DNA of 64,000 nt from Pyrus communis (Eukaryota > Streptophyta > Magnoliopsida > Rosales > Rosaceae), in NCBI RefSeq assembly GCF_963583255.1, contig NC_084806.1, forward strand, positions 12,922,817 to 12,986,816, written 5' to 3'. A program made the position numbers and the translations under genes. The notes beneath the pieces were generated by a model that did no database searches, was not told where the DNA came from, and saw only the letters and a list, made by a program, of their open reading frames with translations. Positions within the stretch are counted from its first letter, which is position 1, and every line of letters starts with the position of its first letter. Shown here in pieces: positions 31,578 to 45,170 of the stretch.

Positions 31578-34500
31578 AAAATTTCATCCCTGAAATTTAA
31601 AATAACTTGTTATATAAGAATAGTGAAAAGATAGTAGAAAAACAACTATGTAAAGAAGATATCAAGTTAGAGCAGTTGCATAAAAGAGAATGTCATTCTG
31701 TCGCAATTGGAGTGCAATTATTCCTCTTTCATGCCTCCAAGCTCATACCTTCATCCTTCCTTGATAATATAGTAGTATGATACCCGTATAAAATATAGAG
31801 TCAAAAATATGTAATACTACGTAACAACGTAAGCTAAAAAATATATGCATATAATAAGATAACAACAAGAAATAAATGTATAGTAATGTACAATTCAAAT
31901 ACTTGTATTGAGTTTAAAACTGAAAATGAAAATAACTCACCCAAAAATTTGTAATAGCAAAATACCTATAAAAACTACTTAGTAGGAAAATAATTTGCAT
32001 GGAAAATAAAAAACCCAAAATGAAAATGGACCTTGCTAAGCATTCGTCATGTCACGAATTTCGAGAATGAGCGTGTGTGTCACGAGTCGAGTCCAAACCT
32101 TCACTAACTAATAACTGCTGCCGTAGATGAGCTGACTAGCTCACTTGCTTAGTGAACCCAACTATTAAGCCATCGATATTACAGTCTGTAGCCTATAATG
32201 TTGATAATTAATTGTTGTCTCAATAAGCTAGTGAGAAGTTCCCGAGGATGCCAAAATATCATTTTGCTCCGCATGTGCAAATATGCCTAGATCATTTAAT
32301 TCATGTCTTGATCGTGATGTTGTACTATCCCAGACCGCACTAATCCAGTTGCTAGAAGTGTTTTGACATCCATGTAAGCCTGAACCATCAGTCCTGAAGT
32401 AAAGTAGTGAAAATGCACCTGGACAAACACTTATCTTAAAACATTTCTTTCGAGACTAACCACGATGATCGCTTTCCAAATTGATGGTATAAGATCTGAA
32501 AACTTGAATTAGAGAAACTATATCTCTGACCACATTCTTCAAATGACAGTTGCAGTCTTGAGTCACACATAGAAATTAACGCCATAATCACTAAGCTCAA
32601 AACCTACATTTATACCTTCACCAATGCCACGCTGAAAGGCTACTTAATCTTCAAGACCATATGAAACTCTTCTTGGTATATCTGGTAGACTCGTGAGAAG
32701 ATTATGCCCCAACAGTTCCCGCTAGCATCGATATGAAACTGGGTGCACGCATCCGCCAGGTTGATATATCGTGAATTCTTCACTGATTGAGCGAGAAACC
32801 ATGTCGAGAAGGCTTGGTAGTTTCTGGAACATTTAATCACCAACGATCAAGATTCGTTCAACAGAGTATTCGTTGGGTGATTGAGGAAGTAATGATCACA
32901 CTAAATTTTAAGCGTCGAGCGATTCTCTATACAATCTGTCTACATAAAAAAAATAATATGAGGTGCAGTGGTGTGGACAAGAATCCAATGATGATTGGAA
33001 TGTCTTCTGGCACAAAAAAGTGAATATGGAATCATAGTTAGAATAGACGCTGGTCTAAATGCCAGAAAGATCTGTTAAGTTCAATTATGAGGAATTTTAC
33101 CAAGTGGTCTAAACATAGTTTCTCTGGACCAACATAAAATGAGCTAACTTGTCACGTCGATCGATGGTCATTGAAACATCATCATAACTCCATAAGTACA
33201 AGATACCTCGTATTGGAAGCTTATGGTAATATTTTCCATCCTTATACAGATACAGGAAGTGATTATAACCATCCAAACAATTTATTGATATCTCACAAGT
33301 AACGTCAAAACAATGCTTGTGAATTCCAACTGAAGTGGGATAGAACAAGCTAAAGGTGCTTAGTAACTATGTTTGCACCACTAGGGTAATACACTATAGG
33401 GCATTTATAGGCATTGATTTGGCTCTTCCATCGTTGCTATCAGAAATTTTAGCTTATCTCAAATGAATATGTATTTGAGAAATCTAAGGTTGGTAAAGGT
33501 TCTAGACACGTTTCTCACCAAGAAGTGGCATCCGATATTTCAAACGAAGATAATAAAAATTGACTCTAAGTCCTGAATAGAATGGTTCATTTCAAACGGT
33601 TGTAACTGTTGCAAAGTATAAGTGATTCTCCATCATGTTACCTCAGCACAGTTGAAACATCTAGAGAACATGTCATCATGGATTTTCAAATGATCAATGT
33701 CATCGAAAAATGTAACATGAAGGTCGGAAACTTTATTCATAATCAACACCCTAAGCTGAACTAACTTTCCTTGATCGATATGTGAGGAAAAACATTATAG
33801 CCGAAAAATAGCTAACCAATTGTCGATAACTTGACAAGACTAAGGATATCTCAGATCTCACAACACTTTGTGAGAATGTCAACTTTCTTCCGCTACAACC
33901 TTTTGGAAAAGAGTAAAGAATATCTTTTACTGAGATCATGTCTCCCAAGAAAAGTACCAATCTAAACAAAACTCACGTTTGAGAAATTTTGTATAAAGCT
34001 AACTGTCAGTATTTAGAGAATTTGGTCTCATTACTGAAGCGGATGAGAAAGTCATCATTAAGACTACTATGAATTCAACAGGCTACAAAAGAAAACTCAA
34101 ACTCAAGGAGTTGGTCGAAGAGACCAGCAATTCGAAATAAGGCTAACTGTTTTTCGTCGTCACCTGATTTAGTTGCTAAAATCTAGTTACGATCCCAAGG
34201 TTCGATCTTTCGCCTTCACAGATAGGTTCGAGGTTTCCTAGATAAGGGGTTAATTGGATAAATTCCTAATCGGTAAGCTTTCTTAACTATGTTCTCTCAA
34301 TGAAGTAGGACTTGTTCGAAAAGTCACAAGAAAAACTGATATAGTGCGAGAAAGTGGATTGATGGTGTACTTCGTTTCACCATTTGATGATATTCCAGGT
34401 GGGATTTTTGGAATATGACGCCTAAATGTACGTCTTCGAATCGTACCATACTACTTCCTTTCACTTCGCCACGTGCTAGTAGATCTTTATAGCTTCCTCG

Positions 34501-35760
34501 ATACTCCATTCACTCTAACACTGAGAAATTAACTCTAGCTTTAATTCTACTATCTACTTGTGTAAGTGATCGAAAAGGTTGCTAGTCAGAGAGGTTATGT
34601 TTACCTAGATAGGTGATAAGGTAAAAACAACTATGAGCTTACTGTCCTAATACAGAGCTTGCTCCTAACTTTCCGAGATTTAGTTTCTTCGGCTCCAGCA
34701 GTCACTGTTAATCAATCTATTAGTTGCGTGCCAATTAACAGATTTATGATATTTTGATATTGTTCGTTACCCTGAACCTGTGAACTGACATTCTAGTATA
34801 AAGGTATCACTTACAGATACTAGCACGTGTGTCCGATATCAGAAATCATATCGCTTGAATATTGGTTGACAGGTCTTGGATATCGGACAATATTGTTAAT
34901 TAGTAGCGCCACCATAGACTGATTATATACTAGAGCCTGCTATGGTGGTGGTTTTGGAAGACTGATAAGGAATTGGTCCCGTGAGGTGGTTCCATAATTT
35001 TAGGGGAAATACTCACTACCTTAACGAATTCATACTAATCATAGGTATAGTAACTCGTACTTCGGTGCCAATACTCATCAAAATGACAAGTACATCACCA
35101 AAAGAAATTCTGAAACTAGTATTGGTTAGAATGTCCCAAAGCCAGAAAAAGGAATTTGCTAATAATCTACTTTAGAACGGGCTTAAACGGAAGTTGATCT
35201 TTCTCCTGAAGATCCAAAATGATAACTAGTGCATTTAAGAAGGTTAGTGCTATTGGGAACCAAACGTGACTGTCCCTCGGATGTTTCATTTGTCGAGTGC
35301 TACCTTTTTAGCACCTGGTTGTCGCTCAAGACAATTTTGGAATCTTGACGAAGTAACTTCATAGGTATCTTAATAAATGATATGCTAACGGGTACTGCTA
35401 AGGAATCAAAATAAGTTCTGGTTTCCTATCTTGAAAAGGTTGATTATGATGGCGTGAAAATAATTATGGGATTAATTTATAGATCCCTGGTGATACACCA
35501 TTCGATACATTAGCCCTGCTTTAGGGCCATCAACTTGTCTCCAATTTACATCTTTCCTTGGCAGTGAAGTTCTTCGTTTTAAGTCTAAAAACGTTCGCCA
35601 AAGTGATCTTCTAAAGTGTCGACAAGTATAGAAAACTGCCCAAAACTTACGAAAGCTAACACATTTTTTGTATTCAACGAGGTGGCCAGATTCGAACATT
35701 AGGCTCAAGAATCGAGAATGCTTACATCATGCGTGTGATGAACACAATACTGCCTAACTT
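31578..35760 (-). pseudogene. decayed internal region with RT and integrase traces
   Basis: No long frame survives. On the minus strand, 33112-33171 encodes MTIDRRDKLAHFMLVQRNY, recognisably a degraded form of the integrase core block that in Ty3/Gypsy elements has a VDRLTKSAHF-like pattern. At about 34096-34143 a short stretch reads like a damaged RT segment with an LTN-like triad. RT upstream of integrase is the Ty3/Gypsy order. Gag is not recognisable. Either the element is very old, or it was a short non-autonomous derivative that decayed further. Confidence 0.55.
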
Positions 35761-35762
35761 AT

Positions 35763-35774
35763 GCTTTGATACCA
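35763..35774 (-). other. tRNA-Met primer-binding site of LTR element
   Basis: Minus strand TGGTATCAAAGC, one mismatch from the usual TGGTATCAGAGC, three bases after the LTR end. Confidence 0.85.
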
Positions 35775-35777
35775 ACC

Positions 35778-36202
35778 TAACACACCCTGACCCGGGATGT
35801 CCACTAGGACTCCGAATTGAGCTGTGTTGGCCGACACCTGGAAGGTGACGAAGTCATAAAGTGTAGTGATATGGAAAATGTGAATAAATTTAAACTTAAA
35901 AATGCCTAAATACAAGAGTGCGCTGTGAGCGAGAATGAACCCAATTCACACGTGATGACAGAGCATAAGTACAGTATAGTAAAATAGGGTGAGAATTATA
36001 CCATCGATGCTAATCGTCTACACCAAGATTTGCCAATAATCCTCATCGGTATGAAAACTCTACTACTAACACCTAAAGAGGCGAAAAACAAGGATGAGTG
36101 GGCCTAAAAATAAAGTTTTAATAAAAACCTTTTGAAAGCGTTATAACCCCTTGCCATAAAACCTATATAGTTTCCAGAAAATAATAATAATACTACTACG
36201 TA
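35778..36202 (-). repeat. 5' LTR, left piece (split by hAT)
   Basis: Collinear with 29051-29550 of the other LTR up to the hAT insertion. The last eight bases (ACTACGTA, 36195-36202) are repeated on the other side of the hAT element. The LTR terminal CA has mutated to TA. Confidence 0.9.
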
Positions 36203-39200
36203 CGGGTGGGCACTTGGAACCGAAAACCAAAACCAAAACACGAATCGAATCGAACCGTACAGAACGGTTTGGTTTTGCAGTTTTGAAACAGTTTCGGTTT
36301 CGAAACCAAAACGCTGCATGGAAAACGGTTTGGTTTTGGTTTTGGGTTTTCAAAATCGCACCAAAACTAAAACTGCACCCTATATTAAATGTTATGTTTT
36401 AAACTTTTAATTAGTTCAACTAGATTACCAGACTATCATCAAATTTTGCACTTCGAGTCCTGAAGGTTAAAACTCATCTTTATTTTTTCCTTAAAACTCA
36501 TCTTCATCTCTCTCTCTCTCTTTCTCAAAAGTCAAAACTCATCTTCATCTCTTCCACAGTCGACATCAATGCCCTGAACTCACTACGTGCGACCTGGCTG
36601 CTTGCATCTCTGCAACCTCACTGCTTGCCTCCCTAGAACCCCTTCATCTGCAAGCCCTGAACTTTGCAAATCAAAAGCTTGGCAAATCATTCACCTGTTC
36701 TTCATTCCAACTAATATGGTAAGAACTTAGAACTTGTATTAGTTGGTTTAGTTAATAATTTGTAATTAAATTAGTTTTACAGTTAGGGTTCGTTTGAATC
36801 AAAGATTCAAAAAGGGAACTAGGTTAGGGTTCGTTTGAATAAAAAATTCAATTCAAAGTCTTAGATGTGAAATTGAAGTTGAATCCATTGAATCTTTAAT
36901 ATGGGACGAGATGAAACTATGTTTATTTCTGTTGTAAGCACTGAGCATCGGTCATATTGAGGGAGCTGGAATAACATTAGCACTTTCTTCGAGTGTTCTG
37001 CATACCACATTATATATTGATAGCAAAATCAAAAATTTTCTTCAATGCAGTTTTTCTTACTTATAGGACAATGAAAACTCTGAAGTTAAGCAACTTATTC
37101 CACTTAAGAACTTTTTCCTCTCTTTCTTTCTTGTTTTGCGAATCGTCTATTACTGATTTTCTGTTTCATTGTTCTTTTGTTCTTTCTTGTTTTGGAGCAC
37201 TGTTGCGTATAAGTTCTTTTGTTCTATTTTCATTGATTTTCTGTTTTGTTGTTCTCTAGTCAGTAGTCAGGTGTAGTTCTAGTTGCAGCAGAAAACCGAT
37301 GAATTAAAGTCATTTTATGCAAGAGGCTCGAAAGTCATCTTTCAATTATGGTTAAATTCCACATACCAATCTGACAAAACAAACTCATTAATAGTATGGC
37401 ATTGAAATTCAAAGTTAGGACATTACTTTAGTAAGTATTAATATTAATCAAAGTTAGGACATTACTTTATTAATTAGTATTAATATTAGGTTACCAAATT
37501 GACAGGTTGAAGTTGAACTGAACTGCTTCAACTAGGGTTGAAATAAAATGGCATAATCACATATGGTCAGAGAGGTTTTCTTTAATGCTTGTGTTGTGTG
37601 TTGTAGATTATGTGCATTCCATTCATTTAAGATACTGAGCATTTCGTATTTTATTTCAGTCAAGATATGAAGAATCCAGCAAGCATAATGACATTGGTCA
37701 CTCTTCTACGAGGGACTTCCCTGAGAAGCCGGAGGACAAGGCAATAGAAATTGAGTCAGAAAATGAAATAGACGTTGAAGGTGACCCTGAAAATAACGGT
37801 GAAGAATCTGAATGAGAAGATGAAAAAGTAAGTAACTTTGATTCAAGAAAACATAGCTGGGTTTGGGATCATTTTACAACATATTATGTGACGAAAAAAC
37901 AATCGAAAATCAATGAAAAGGGGGAGAAATATTTGGCCGAAACAGAGCAGTGTGGGTGACTATGCAGCTGAACCGAGAGTTAATGGCACCATAAGCATGA
38001 GACACCACATTGAAAGATATTATAAATTTTACCAAGGGAATAGAAGTAAAAAGAAAAAAGTTTTGGTTGAGGATAAAAGTAAAGGTAACAATCTGGTTGA
38101 TGTTGGATTTTCATAAGAGAGTGTGTTAGAAGCATGTGTCAAGATGGTAGTCATAGATGAGATGCCATTTTGTACCATTGATAAGATGAGGTTTCGACTT
38201 TTTTATGTTGTTGGTATTCCATTGTTTAAAGTGCCTTCTAGAAGAACTCTTGTGAGAACTTTTCTCAACATGTGTGATGAATCGAAGTCTTATTTAAAGA
38301 AAACCTTAAGTGCCCATAGAATTTGTCTCATTACCAACACTTGGACAAGCACACAAAACACCAATTATATGGTTCTTACTACACATTTTATTGATCATGA
38401 ATGGAATATGCACAAGAGGATCATAAACTCTTGTGTTATTCCTAACCACTATGGAACCACAATTGCAAAGTTAATTGAAAGTTGCTTGTTGGAATGGGGG
38501 ATAGACAAAGTTATGACAATCACAGTGGACAATGCTTCTACAAATAAAGTTGCTTTGAATCACTTATGACGAAAATGAATAGGTGGGAAAATTCATAAGC
38601 TATTCTAGGTGGCAAGTATTTACATGTGAGATGCATCGCTCACATAACCAACATAATTGTGAATCATGGGATGAAGAGGCTAAATAATGGCCTATTAGCT
38701 GTAAGAAATTGTGTGAGGTTTATGAGGAGCTCTCCACAAAGATTGGAGGTTTTTAGGCAAGCCGTGAATAGGGTGAAATTGACGTGCAAAGCAACGATTT
38801 GCCTTGATTGCTCTACTCGGTGGAATTCTACAATTGTTATGTTGGATGTAGCCTTGAAATTTAAGAATGCCTTTGCTACAATGGTGGACGATGAAGCAAG
38901 TCCCTTATTGGCTTACTTTAAGGAAGTTGAAGATGAAAAAGATGAAGATGGTGTGATTATTGTTTGCCAAACCAAGGGGAGGAAAAGGGTTGGATCACCA
39001 ACGGAAGAAGATTGGTCTAAGGCAGAGGTTTTTGTCAAGTTTTTATGGGTGTTTTATGATGTGACTTTAAGGGTGAGTGCTTCTACACATTCCACGGTTC
39101 ATACCAGCCTCCATGATGTCATAAAAGTGGAGACCACCATCAATAACTTAAAATCCCGAGCCAACATGCAAGTGGGTTTATTGTCGGAGCAATTATTGAG

Positions 39201-40866
39201 GCAATGACATCCAATATGAGATCAAAATATGAAAAATATTTTGACTCATACCATGAATTGAACCCTCTTATTGTGATTAGACTTGTTTTAGATCCGAGGT
39301 TCAAGTTGAGGCATGTCACACAACTCTTTAGAAAGAAACTTTCCGACATTGAGGCACAATTGAAAATTGAAGAAATAAAAAATATATTGCGTGCCCCTTA
39401 TGATGAATATGCTCCCAATGTTGAAGGTGGAAAATATATGAAGAAATCAAAAAATTTACAATCACAACCTTCTTCTACCTCATCTAATGTGGCTATGACG
39501 GAAGATGATCTAATTGATGAATTGATGCATTTTGTTGAAGATGGTGATGAGAAAGTGGTGGAAGATGAGGTGAATTCTTATTTGTTTGATCTCTTGGTAC
39601 AAATTACAAAATAGGAGTCCACTAGGTATTTTAACATTCTCCTATGGTGGAAGGTGAATGGTAACGAGTATCCTATCTTGACCGCAATTGCAAAAGATAT
39701 TTTTGCAATTCAACTTTCGACCGTAGCATTATAGAGTGCTTTTAGCACTGACGGTCAAGTGATTTCGGATTTTAGGAGTTCTTTAACTCCAAAATATGTG
39801 GACGCCTTGATATGCATGCAAAATTGGTTGAGGGGCAATAATATTATTACATTGGAGGATGATGCGCCTTCAAGTGACCACATTGAGTTCTACAAAAGTA
39901 TTAAATCGGGTAAGTATATCATTTGAAGTAAAAGAGCTTTCTTCGTTTTCTTTTTTCAACTAAACATCAATTATATTTTTTAAGTTTTGTATTGTGTAGA
40001 GTTGGCCAAATTGGCTTCAAGCATTGCCTTTTTTACTCTTGATCCACAACCACAACAAACTCCAAAGCAATCTCAAGGTTCTAATTCACAAGAACCTCCC
40101 CTTTTGCATTTACAAGGTGCAAGGTCTTCACAAGCTCAAAGGCCTCCTAAACCTTCAAAGAATAAGTGTCCAAAAGGAAAAGGAAAGGCAAATGTTTGAA
40201 ACTTGAACGATGCAAAGTAAGTTGAAAACCAAGACTTTGTTGAATTCCATGAACCATTTTTTTTTTTGGTTGTACTAATGTCATAAGGCATTTTGACATT
40301 GAACTTTGTTTGAAACTTTGAAGTTTGAACTGTAGTTATATTATGGCAAACTTAACTTTTCAATTGGGTTGTAGTAAAGTATTGTGATTGGTGATCAAGT
40401 TGAATTTTAGTAGATGTGATGCGTAAGGATTTAAAGTTTAAACCCATTGATGCATTGGATGTTGTCTCAATTTTAGTAATTGTCATTTGTTGCAGTTTTG
40501 GTACATGTTAGCTACTGTTTTTTGCTGTAGTTTTGGTGCAGTTTTTTGCTGCAGTTTTTGCTGATGTTTTTATGTTGTTTTACTACTTTTTTTTTATGCA
40601 GTTTTGCTGCTTTTTTTTTTTTTTTTGGCAGTTTTGCGCTGTTTTTTGCTGCATTGTTGTTGCTGTTTTTGCTGCATATTCATTAATTAATATATGAGGA
40701 AAATAAGACCATCTCATGCATAAATATGTGTATATTTTAAATTGTACATTTTTTTCTCAAAAACCAAACCGAAACCATTTGAAACCGCACCGAATTGAAC
40801 CAAACGATTTGGTTTCATTTTGGTTTTGGCTTCAAAACTGCACTAAACCGCAACGCGCCCACCCCT
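36203..40866 (+). mobile_element. hAT transposon nested in the 5' LTR
   Basis: Inserted with an 8-bp duplication ACTACGTA (36195-36202 and 40867-40874). Ends are CGGGTGGGC on the left and GCCCACCCCT on the right, short inverted repeats typical of hAT elements. Sub-terminal regions carry inverted clusters of a GAACCGAAAACC/GGTTTGGTTTTGG motif. Inside is a broken transposase gene on the plus strand. Since the hAT sits inside an LTR, it is younger than the LTR element. Confidence 0.9.
37660..39925 (+). pseudogene. hAT transposase (RICESLEEPER/zf-BED type), broken
   Basis: Pieces are in the correct order. A degraded BED-finger-like start with WVWDHFTTYY lies near 37857. The RNase H-like core at 38123-38569 contains AHRICLITNTWTSTQNTNYM and later TITVDNASTNK. 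The 38626-39207 piece has RCIAHITNIIVNHG and STRWNST. The 39204-39614 piece has a LDPRFKL motif. The C-terminal hATC dimerisation region is at 39615-39830, with NEYPILTAIAKD and SSLTPKYVDALICMQNWL. Stops and at least two frame changes separate the pieces; one TAG falls inside the hATC block just before SAFST. The enzyme would cut and rejoin transposon ends but cannot be made here. Confidence 0.88.
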
Positions 40867-41504
40867 ACTACGTAGGTATAAAAACGAATGCACAAGAGCA
40901 ATGAAAACTGAAATATGCCATGTCATAATATCTGAGCAATAATAAATGTGAGCCAGGTGTGAAACTAATATAAAATATTATGCCAGTCAGAGTCACCTAA
41001 CGTGACTTGTATGATTGGACCTGTAACTCATCAATTTAGGCTAGCACACGAGTCAGAGTCACTTAATGTGACCTGTACGACAGGCTGGGTATAAATATGT
41101 AATCTCAAGTGCTACGATCACGTGAAAGTTGTGCGATAAATCGCGAGTCACCTACGAGTCAGAACCACCTATTATGGTTTGTACGACAAGCTGGCACTAG
41201 ACTTGGATCCAAGGTGAGCGTGTGGTGCGGGAGGTGAATAATCACGTGAAGACTGGCCCTAGCCCCAGGCGGGAGCACTAATACCGGGGTGCAGCCATGA
41301 TGAGCTCTAAATAAATGTATGCATACCACTACAATACAACCCATTCAATCACATAACACTCATCTGATGCTTACCTGAGTCTCCGCAGCATCACACAATA
41401 CAATTCACAACTGTAACAATGCAATGTTTAAAATGTAACTTATTTAGGACATGGCAAGCAAAGCATAGTTCCATATAAAAAAAACACGTTTCTGGAAACC
41501 GTAA

Positions 41505-41540
<36 letters not shown>

Positions 41541-42608
41541 CATATCAAAGTTTGGTGACGATTCAACTGTCGAATTGTCGATTGCTATAATAATCAAGAG
41601 GCGGACCCTAATGGACCTAGGCTCAAACGACGAAAATTCATCGATCGGACTTCACGTATGGAATTGGAGAATCAAATTTAGCCTAGGAAGGTCATGGGAT
41701 GCCTCAGCCCACGCACCGCCGCCACACGCCACCGTACACAGTGGTTGGCTGCCTTGACTTACCGAAAAAATCAACTATTTCTAAAAATTCTCAAAGTTCA
41801 TAGAAATGAAGATCTCAATGAGTAGAGCAAGTTTTATACCTACTGCCAAGTCCATTTTGGCAGGGAAATGCTTCAATTCGTCTCGAACCCTTCGGAACCC
41901 TAAAATTTGGGTGAGCTTTGATTCGCCAAATTTGCAACTTTGCTGTCCCCAAACTTGTTTGTGCTTTGTTTCTGACCTCTAAAGGAGTGCTTTGATGGTG
42001 AAGATTGAGTGTATTTCATTCGGAATTGACGGATTGCCACCAAGAGTCCTACGGTGCCTTCGCCGCCGTACACTATGAAAATGCCTCATTTGCTTCGAAT
42101 TTTTGGGTGATCAACTAAGGAGGAGGGGCATGATGATGTTTGCAGGTGATAGGGGGTCCTAATTCGTTGGAAAAAAATGGTGGGAATGCGTTGGAATTCT
42201 CTCGAGGTGACCGAGTTTGAAACGGGTCACAAGTCAAGGGGAAGAGGACCGGGTTCCTTTCCTTCTCTCTTCCCTCATTTCATTCCTTTCTTTTCCTCGC
42301 CCATTGGTTCTCTCATTTTCTCCCTTTCCTAATTGGTCTGGTTCCCCCCTCAAAAAATCTGGAACATTCCAGAAAATAATAAATTTACAATTTTACCCTC
42401 GACTTCATTTGTTATAACTCTAAATTACATTCCGTTTGCACCCACGCGTTCGTAGCAACGAGTATTATGCGGATACGCCAAGAAAATGAATCTTACGTGA
42501 CTCGACAAGGCAGTCAACAAAAGTCAATGCATTTGCCTGGAAGGGCATTTTCAAAATTTCACATTTTAAGATCATAAAAACCGTAGTTTTTGGGGATAGG
42601 TCGTTACA
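40867..42608 (-). repeat. 5' LTR, right piece (split by hAT)
   Basis: Continues the LTR to its terminal GGTCGTTACA. Compared with the left LTR it lacks about 200 bases next to its (TA)n tract at 41510-41538, where the left LTR has (CA)n. Confidence 0.9.
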
Positions 42609-42724
42609 ATCACAGTCATTATGTTTTAATGGAATAAGATCCAAGTTGAGTGACAATATCCATGTTATTTATGGACAATTGACCAGTTTATATAAAAGTA
42701 AGTAGTTTTATCACAAAAACAAAG

Positions 42725-43223
42725 GTGAACTGCCAATTTAGTTTCTGAATTATAACCTAAGTGAAAATTAGGTCCCCTAAATTTTTTTTTTCTTTAGAAA
42801 AATCAGTGTTTGAATTATAAAAATATGCCAATTACATCTCTAATATTAGATTCGAAACTACTATATTCAATTTCCATCACTTTAAGTCACGTTACTTGCA
42901 AGTGATACACATTGGAAGGTAGATTGGTAATTTTTTATAAAGAAATAATGTACGGAGTTGACTTTTGAGGGTAAATTAAACGTTAGATTCGCAGTCTATA
43001 TAAAATGTTAAGGACTTATAGACAAGAAAATGATAGTATTACATTTTAAAATATGTTAAGTGACTTAAGTTGACGAAAAATTAGATAAAATAACTTTGAA
43101 TATAATATTAGGAATGTAATTAGCCTTTTTTTTTTTATGAATTTTAGAAATTTTTTTATCCAAAAAATAATTTAGGAACTTAATTTTCGTTGAGGTAATA
43201 ATTTAGGAACTAAAATCGGCACT
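42725..43223. mobile_element. foldback element with long inverted repeats
   Basis: The left end (TGCCAATTTAGTTTCTGAAT, then AAGTGAAAATTAGGTCCCC) is matched in inverse at the right end (GGAACTTAATTTTCGTTGAG, then GAACTAAAATCGGCA). It is about 500 bp with no coding frame, probably a MULE-type or similar MITE. Confidence 0.7.
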
Positions 43224-43769
43224 TTATTCAAAAACAAAAAAACAAAAAAAACAAAAACAAGCAAGAGTTGTAGAAATGTGAGATTTGGAAAAGTACGTGG
43301 GTTTTGGGGTAAATGGGTGAGAGCAACGATGTGTAAGAGGGTGGGAGGGATGCTGTGCCGTACGAGACGAACACGAAACATCTGAGTCAAGGTTGAACCC
43401 TAATGCCCCTCTTATGCACACCCTTACCCTCATGTGCAGACAACCATTATTGCTTCCTCCCTCTCTCCCTCTACCTCTATCCCTCTCTCAACATCATTCT
43501 ATTCCAATTTCTAGCATGGTAGACCTATTAAATTCGCAAGGGGACCCATACTTGTACAAGGGACAGGTCCACATCGACATATTTTTGTTGTTTTATAATA
43601 CATGGACTTTCTTTTTCTTTTTTGATAAAATAATAATTATATATGGGCTGGTATTGGCAAAAAAATAGAAAGGGAGATTTGCCCTTTTCTACAATAATTT
43701 ATGAGATGTGGATTTTCGAATCCACAGTGCATGAATAAAATCTTAATATTCTATTCATTAAAAAATCAA

Positions 43770-43942
43770 GAGTAATGTTAGGTAAATTGATTTTTTTTAA
43801 TTAAATTTGTAAATCATATAATGTGTCATTAATAAAAAATAAATACGTTAATTAATACTTAAATAATAATTTAATCGTCAATAACTATATCAAATGATTT
43901 ACAAAATACAGTTTAAATAGATGATCTCTTTTAACATTACTC
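43770..43942. mobile_element. MITE with GAGTAATGTTA ends
   Basis: Begins GAGTAATGTTA and ends with its exact complement TAACATTACTC; the interior is AT-rich and partly palindromic. A degraded relative may lie at 15518-15665, next to the viral (TA)n border. Confidence 0.7.
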
Positions 43943-44507
43943 AAAAAATAAATAAGAGAGGAACAGTTGTATTAAACGAAACCCCACGATCTTCCAATAA
44001 GTGAGGGCCAAGGCTCGGCCAGGTTTCCAGCAGTTGGGAAAGAAGGGGTTGTGGAAAGGTCGGAGAATACGGCACAGTGATTTGATGGGTTCTGGGTTTG
44101 GTTGCATTTAAGGCAAAATAAAAAAATAAAAAACTAGCCGCAGTAGGGAGGGAAGACTCAGAATAATTTGCTGGATCACTTGTTTTTGTTAAAGAAGGCA
44201 ATTCACTAAGGTTTTCTTAGATCAATGTCACACACTCACAAGGCCACTCATGTGAAAATTGATAAATTTCGATATGACTTTCTGATTAGGGCAACTTTAA
44301 ATGAGAAGAGATTAGTGCGAGGTTGTGTTGTGTGAGATTAAAATACAGGACAGTTCTGTGTTTTGAAAAAACTAGAGCAATAGTCCATGAACTTTCACTC
44401 AACTTTAAAACTACATGGCACAAAACAAGAAAATCAAATGTGGAGCCCACGTTAACCATGTAAGCAAACTAACCAAACACATCGATTTACATCATGGCAT
44501 TTTGTAA

Positions 44508-44628
44508 GAGAATTGCTATTAGCACTTCAAAAATCACATTTAACAATCCAAACTTTCTATAATTAAAAAGAAAAATACACTTATGAGGAGTGTATAATAA
44601 GATTTTTGGAGTGCTAATAGCAGTTCTC
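44508..44628. mobile_element. hAT-type MITE with 8-bp TSD, family C
   Basis: The 121-bp element starts GAGAATTGCTATTAGCACT and ends with the near-perfect inverse AGTGCTAATAGCAGTTCTC. TTTTGTAA flanks both sides (44500-44507 and 44629-44636), an 8-bp duplication as hAT transposases make. Confidence 0.85.
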
Positions 44629-45139
44629 TTTTGTAAAATGGAATTACCTATTAATTATAAGGAGTCGAGCAGTGTTAGTTTGAGATTACCTGTTAATATT
44701 AACTTTTGAAGATAATGTGGACTAAAAGAGGAAAATAAACTAGCTAGGCCTACAAGTCCTGTTGGGCCCTCGGATTATTATTATGGGTTGTTGAGGGCTT
44801 AGGTTAACGTTTAAACAGTACTGCTGTGTCTATATATGGTCCATCAAATAGCACAAGGGATTGGGAGTTGCAGCAAGCAACCCTTCTGACAGCACAATAT
44901 GTATAGTGTATACTACACGAACAATAAGCTGAGAAAGGGAAACTTCACTGCGTTAGGATATTTGGAAATAAAAAAATCGCCATTGATGATTTAGCACTTG
45001 TGTTCCTGCGACTGCCACCGATGTTTAATTATATATCAACTATGAGATGTATATATGCAAATGCAGCTGCAGCAGCAGTAACCAGTTTGGACTGGCCACC
45101 TTCGGTTTATATATATATGTATGTATGTGTATCTATATC

Positions 45140-45170
<31 letters not shown>

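Larger units (their letters stand above)
29051..42608 (-). mobile_element. Ty3/Gypsy-type LTR retrotransposon, complete ends, with nested hAT
   Basis: Both ends are defined. The plus strand begins TGACACATCC at 29051 and ends GGTCGTTACA at 42608, and ATCAC flanks both sides (29046-29050 and 42609-42613), a perfect 5-bp target duplication. The element reads on the minus strand: the 5' LTR is at the right and the 3' LTR at the left. The primer-binding site TGGTATCAAAGC (35763-35774) and polypurine tract (31563-31577) sit exactly where expected. The internal part (31578-35760) is only about 4.2 kb and thoroughly decayed. The 5' LTR is interrupted by a hAT transposon at 36203-40866. Confidence 0.92.

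Noticed and set aside
36141..36402. Frames rich in Q, N, K, F and W repeats on both strands
   Set aside because: They translate the sub-terminal repeat motifs of the hAT element and are not coding.
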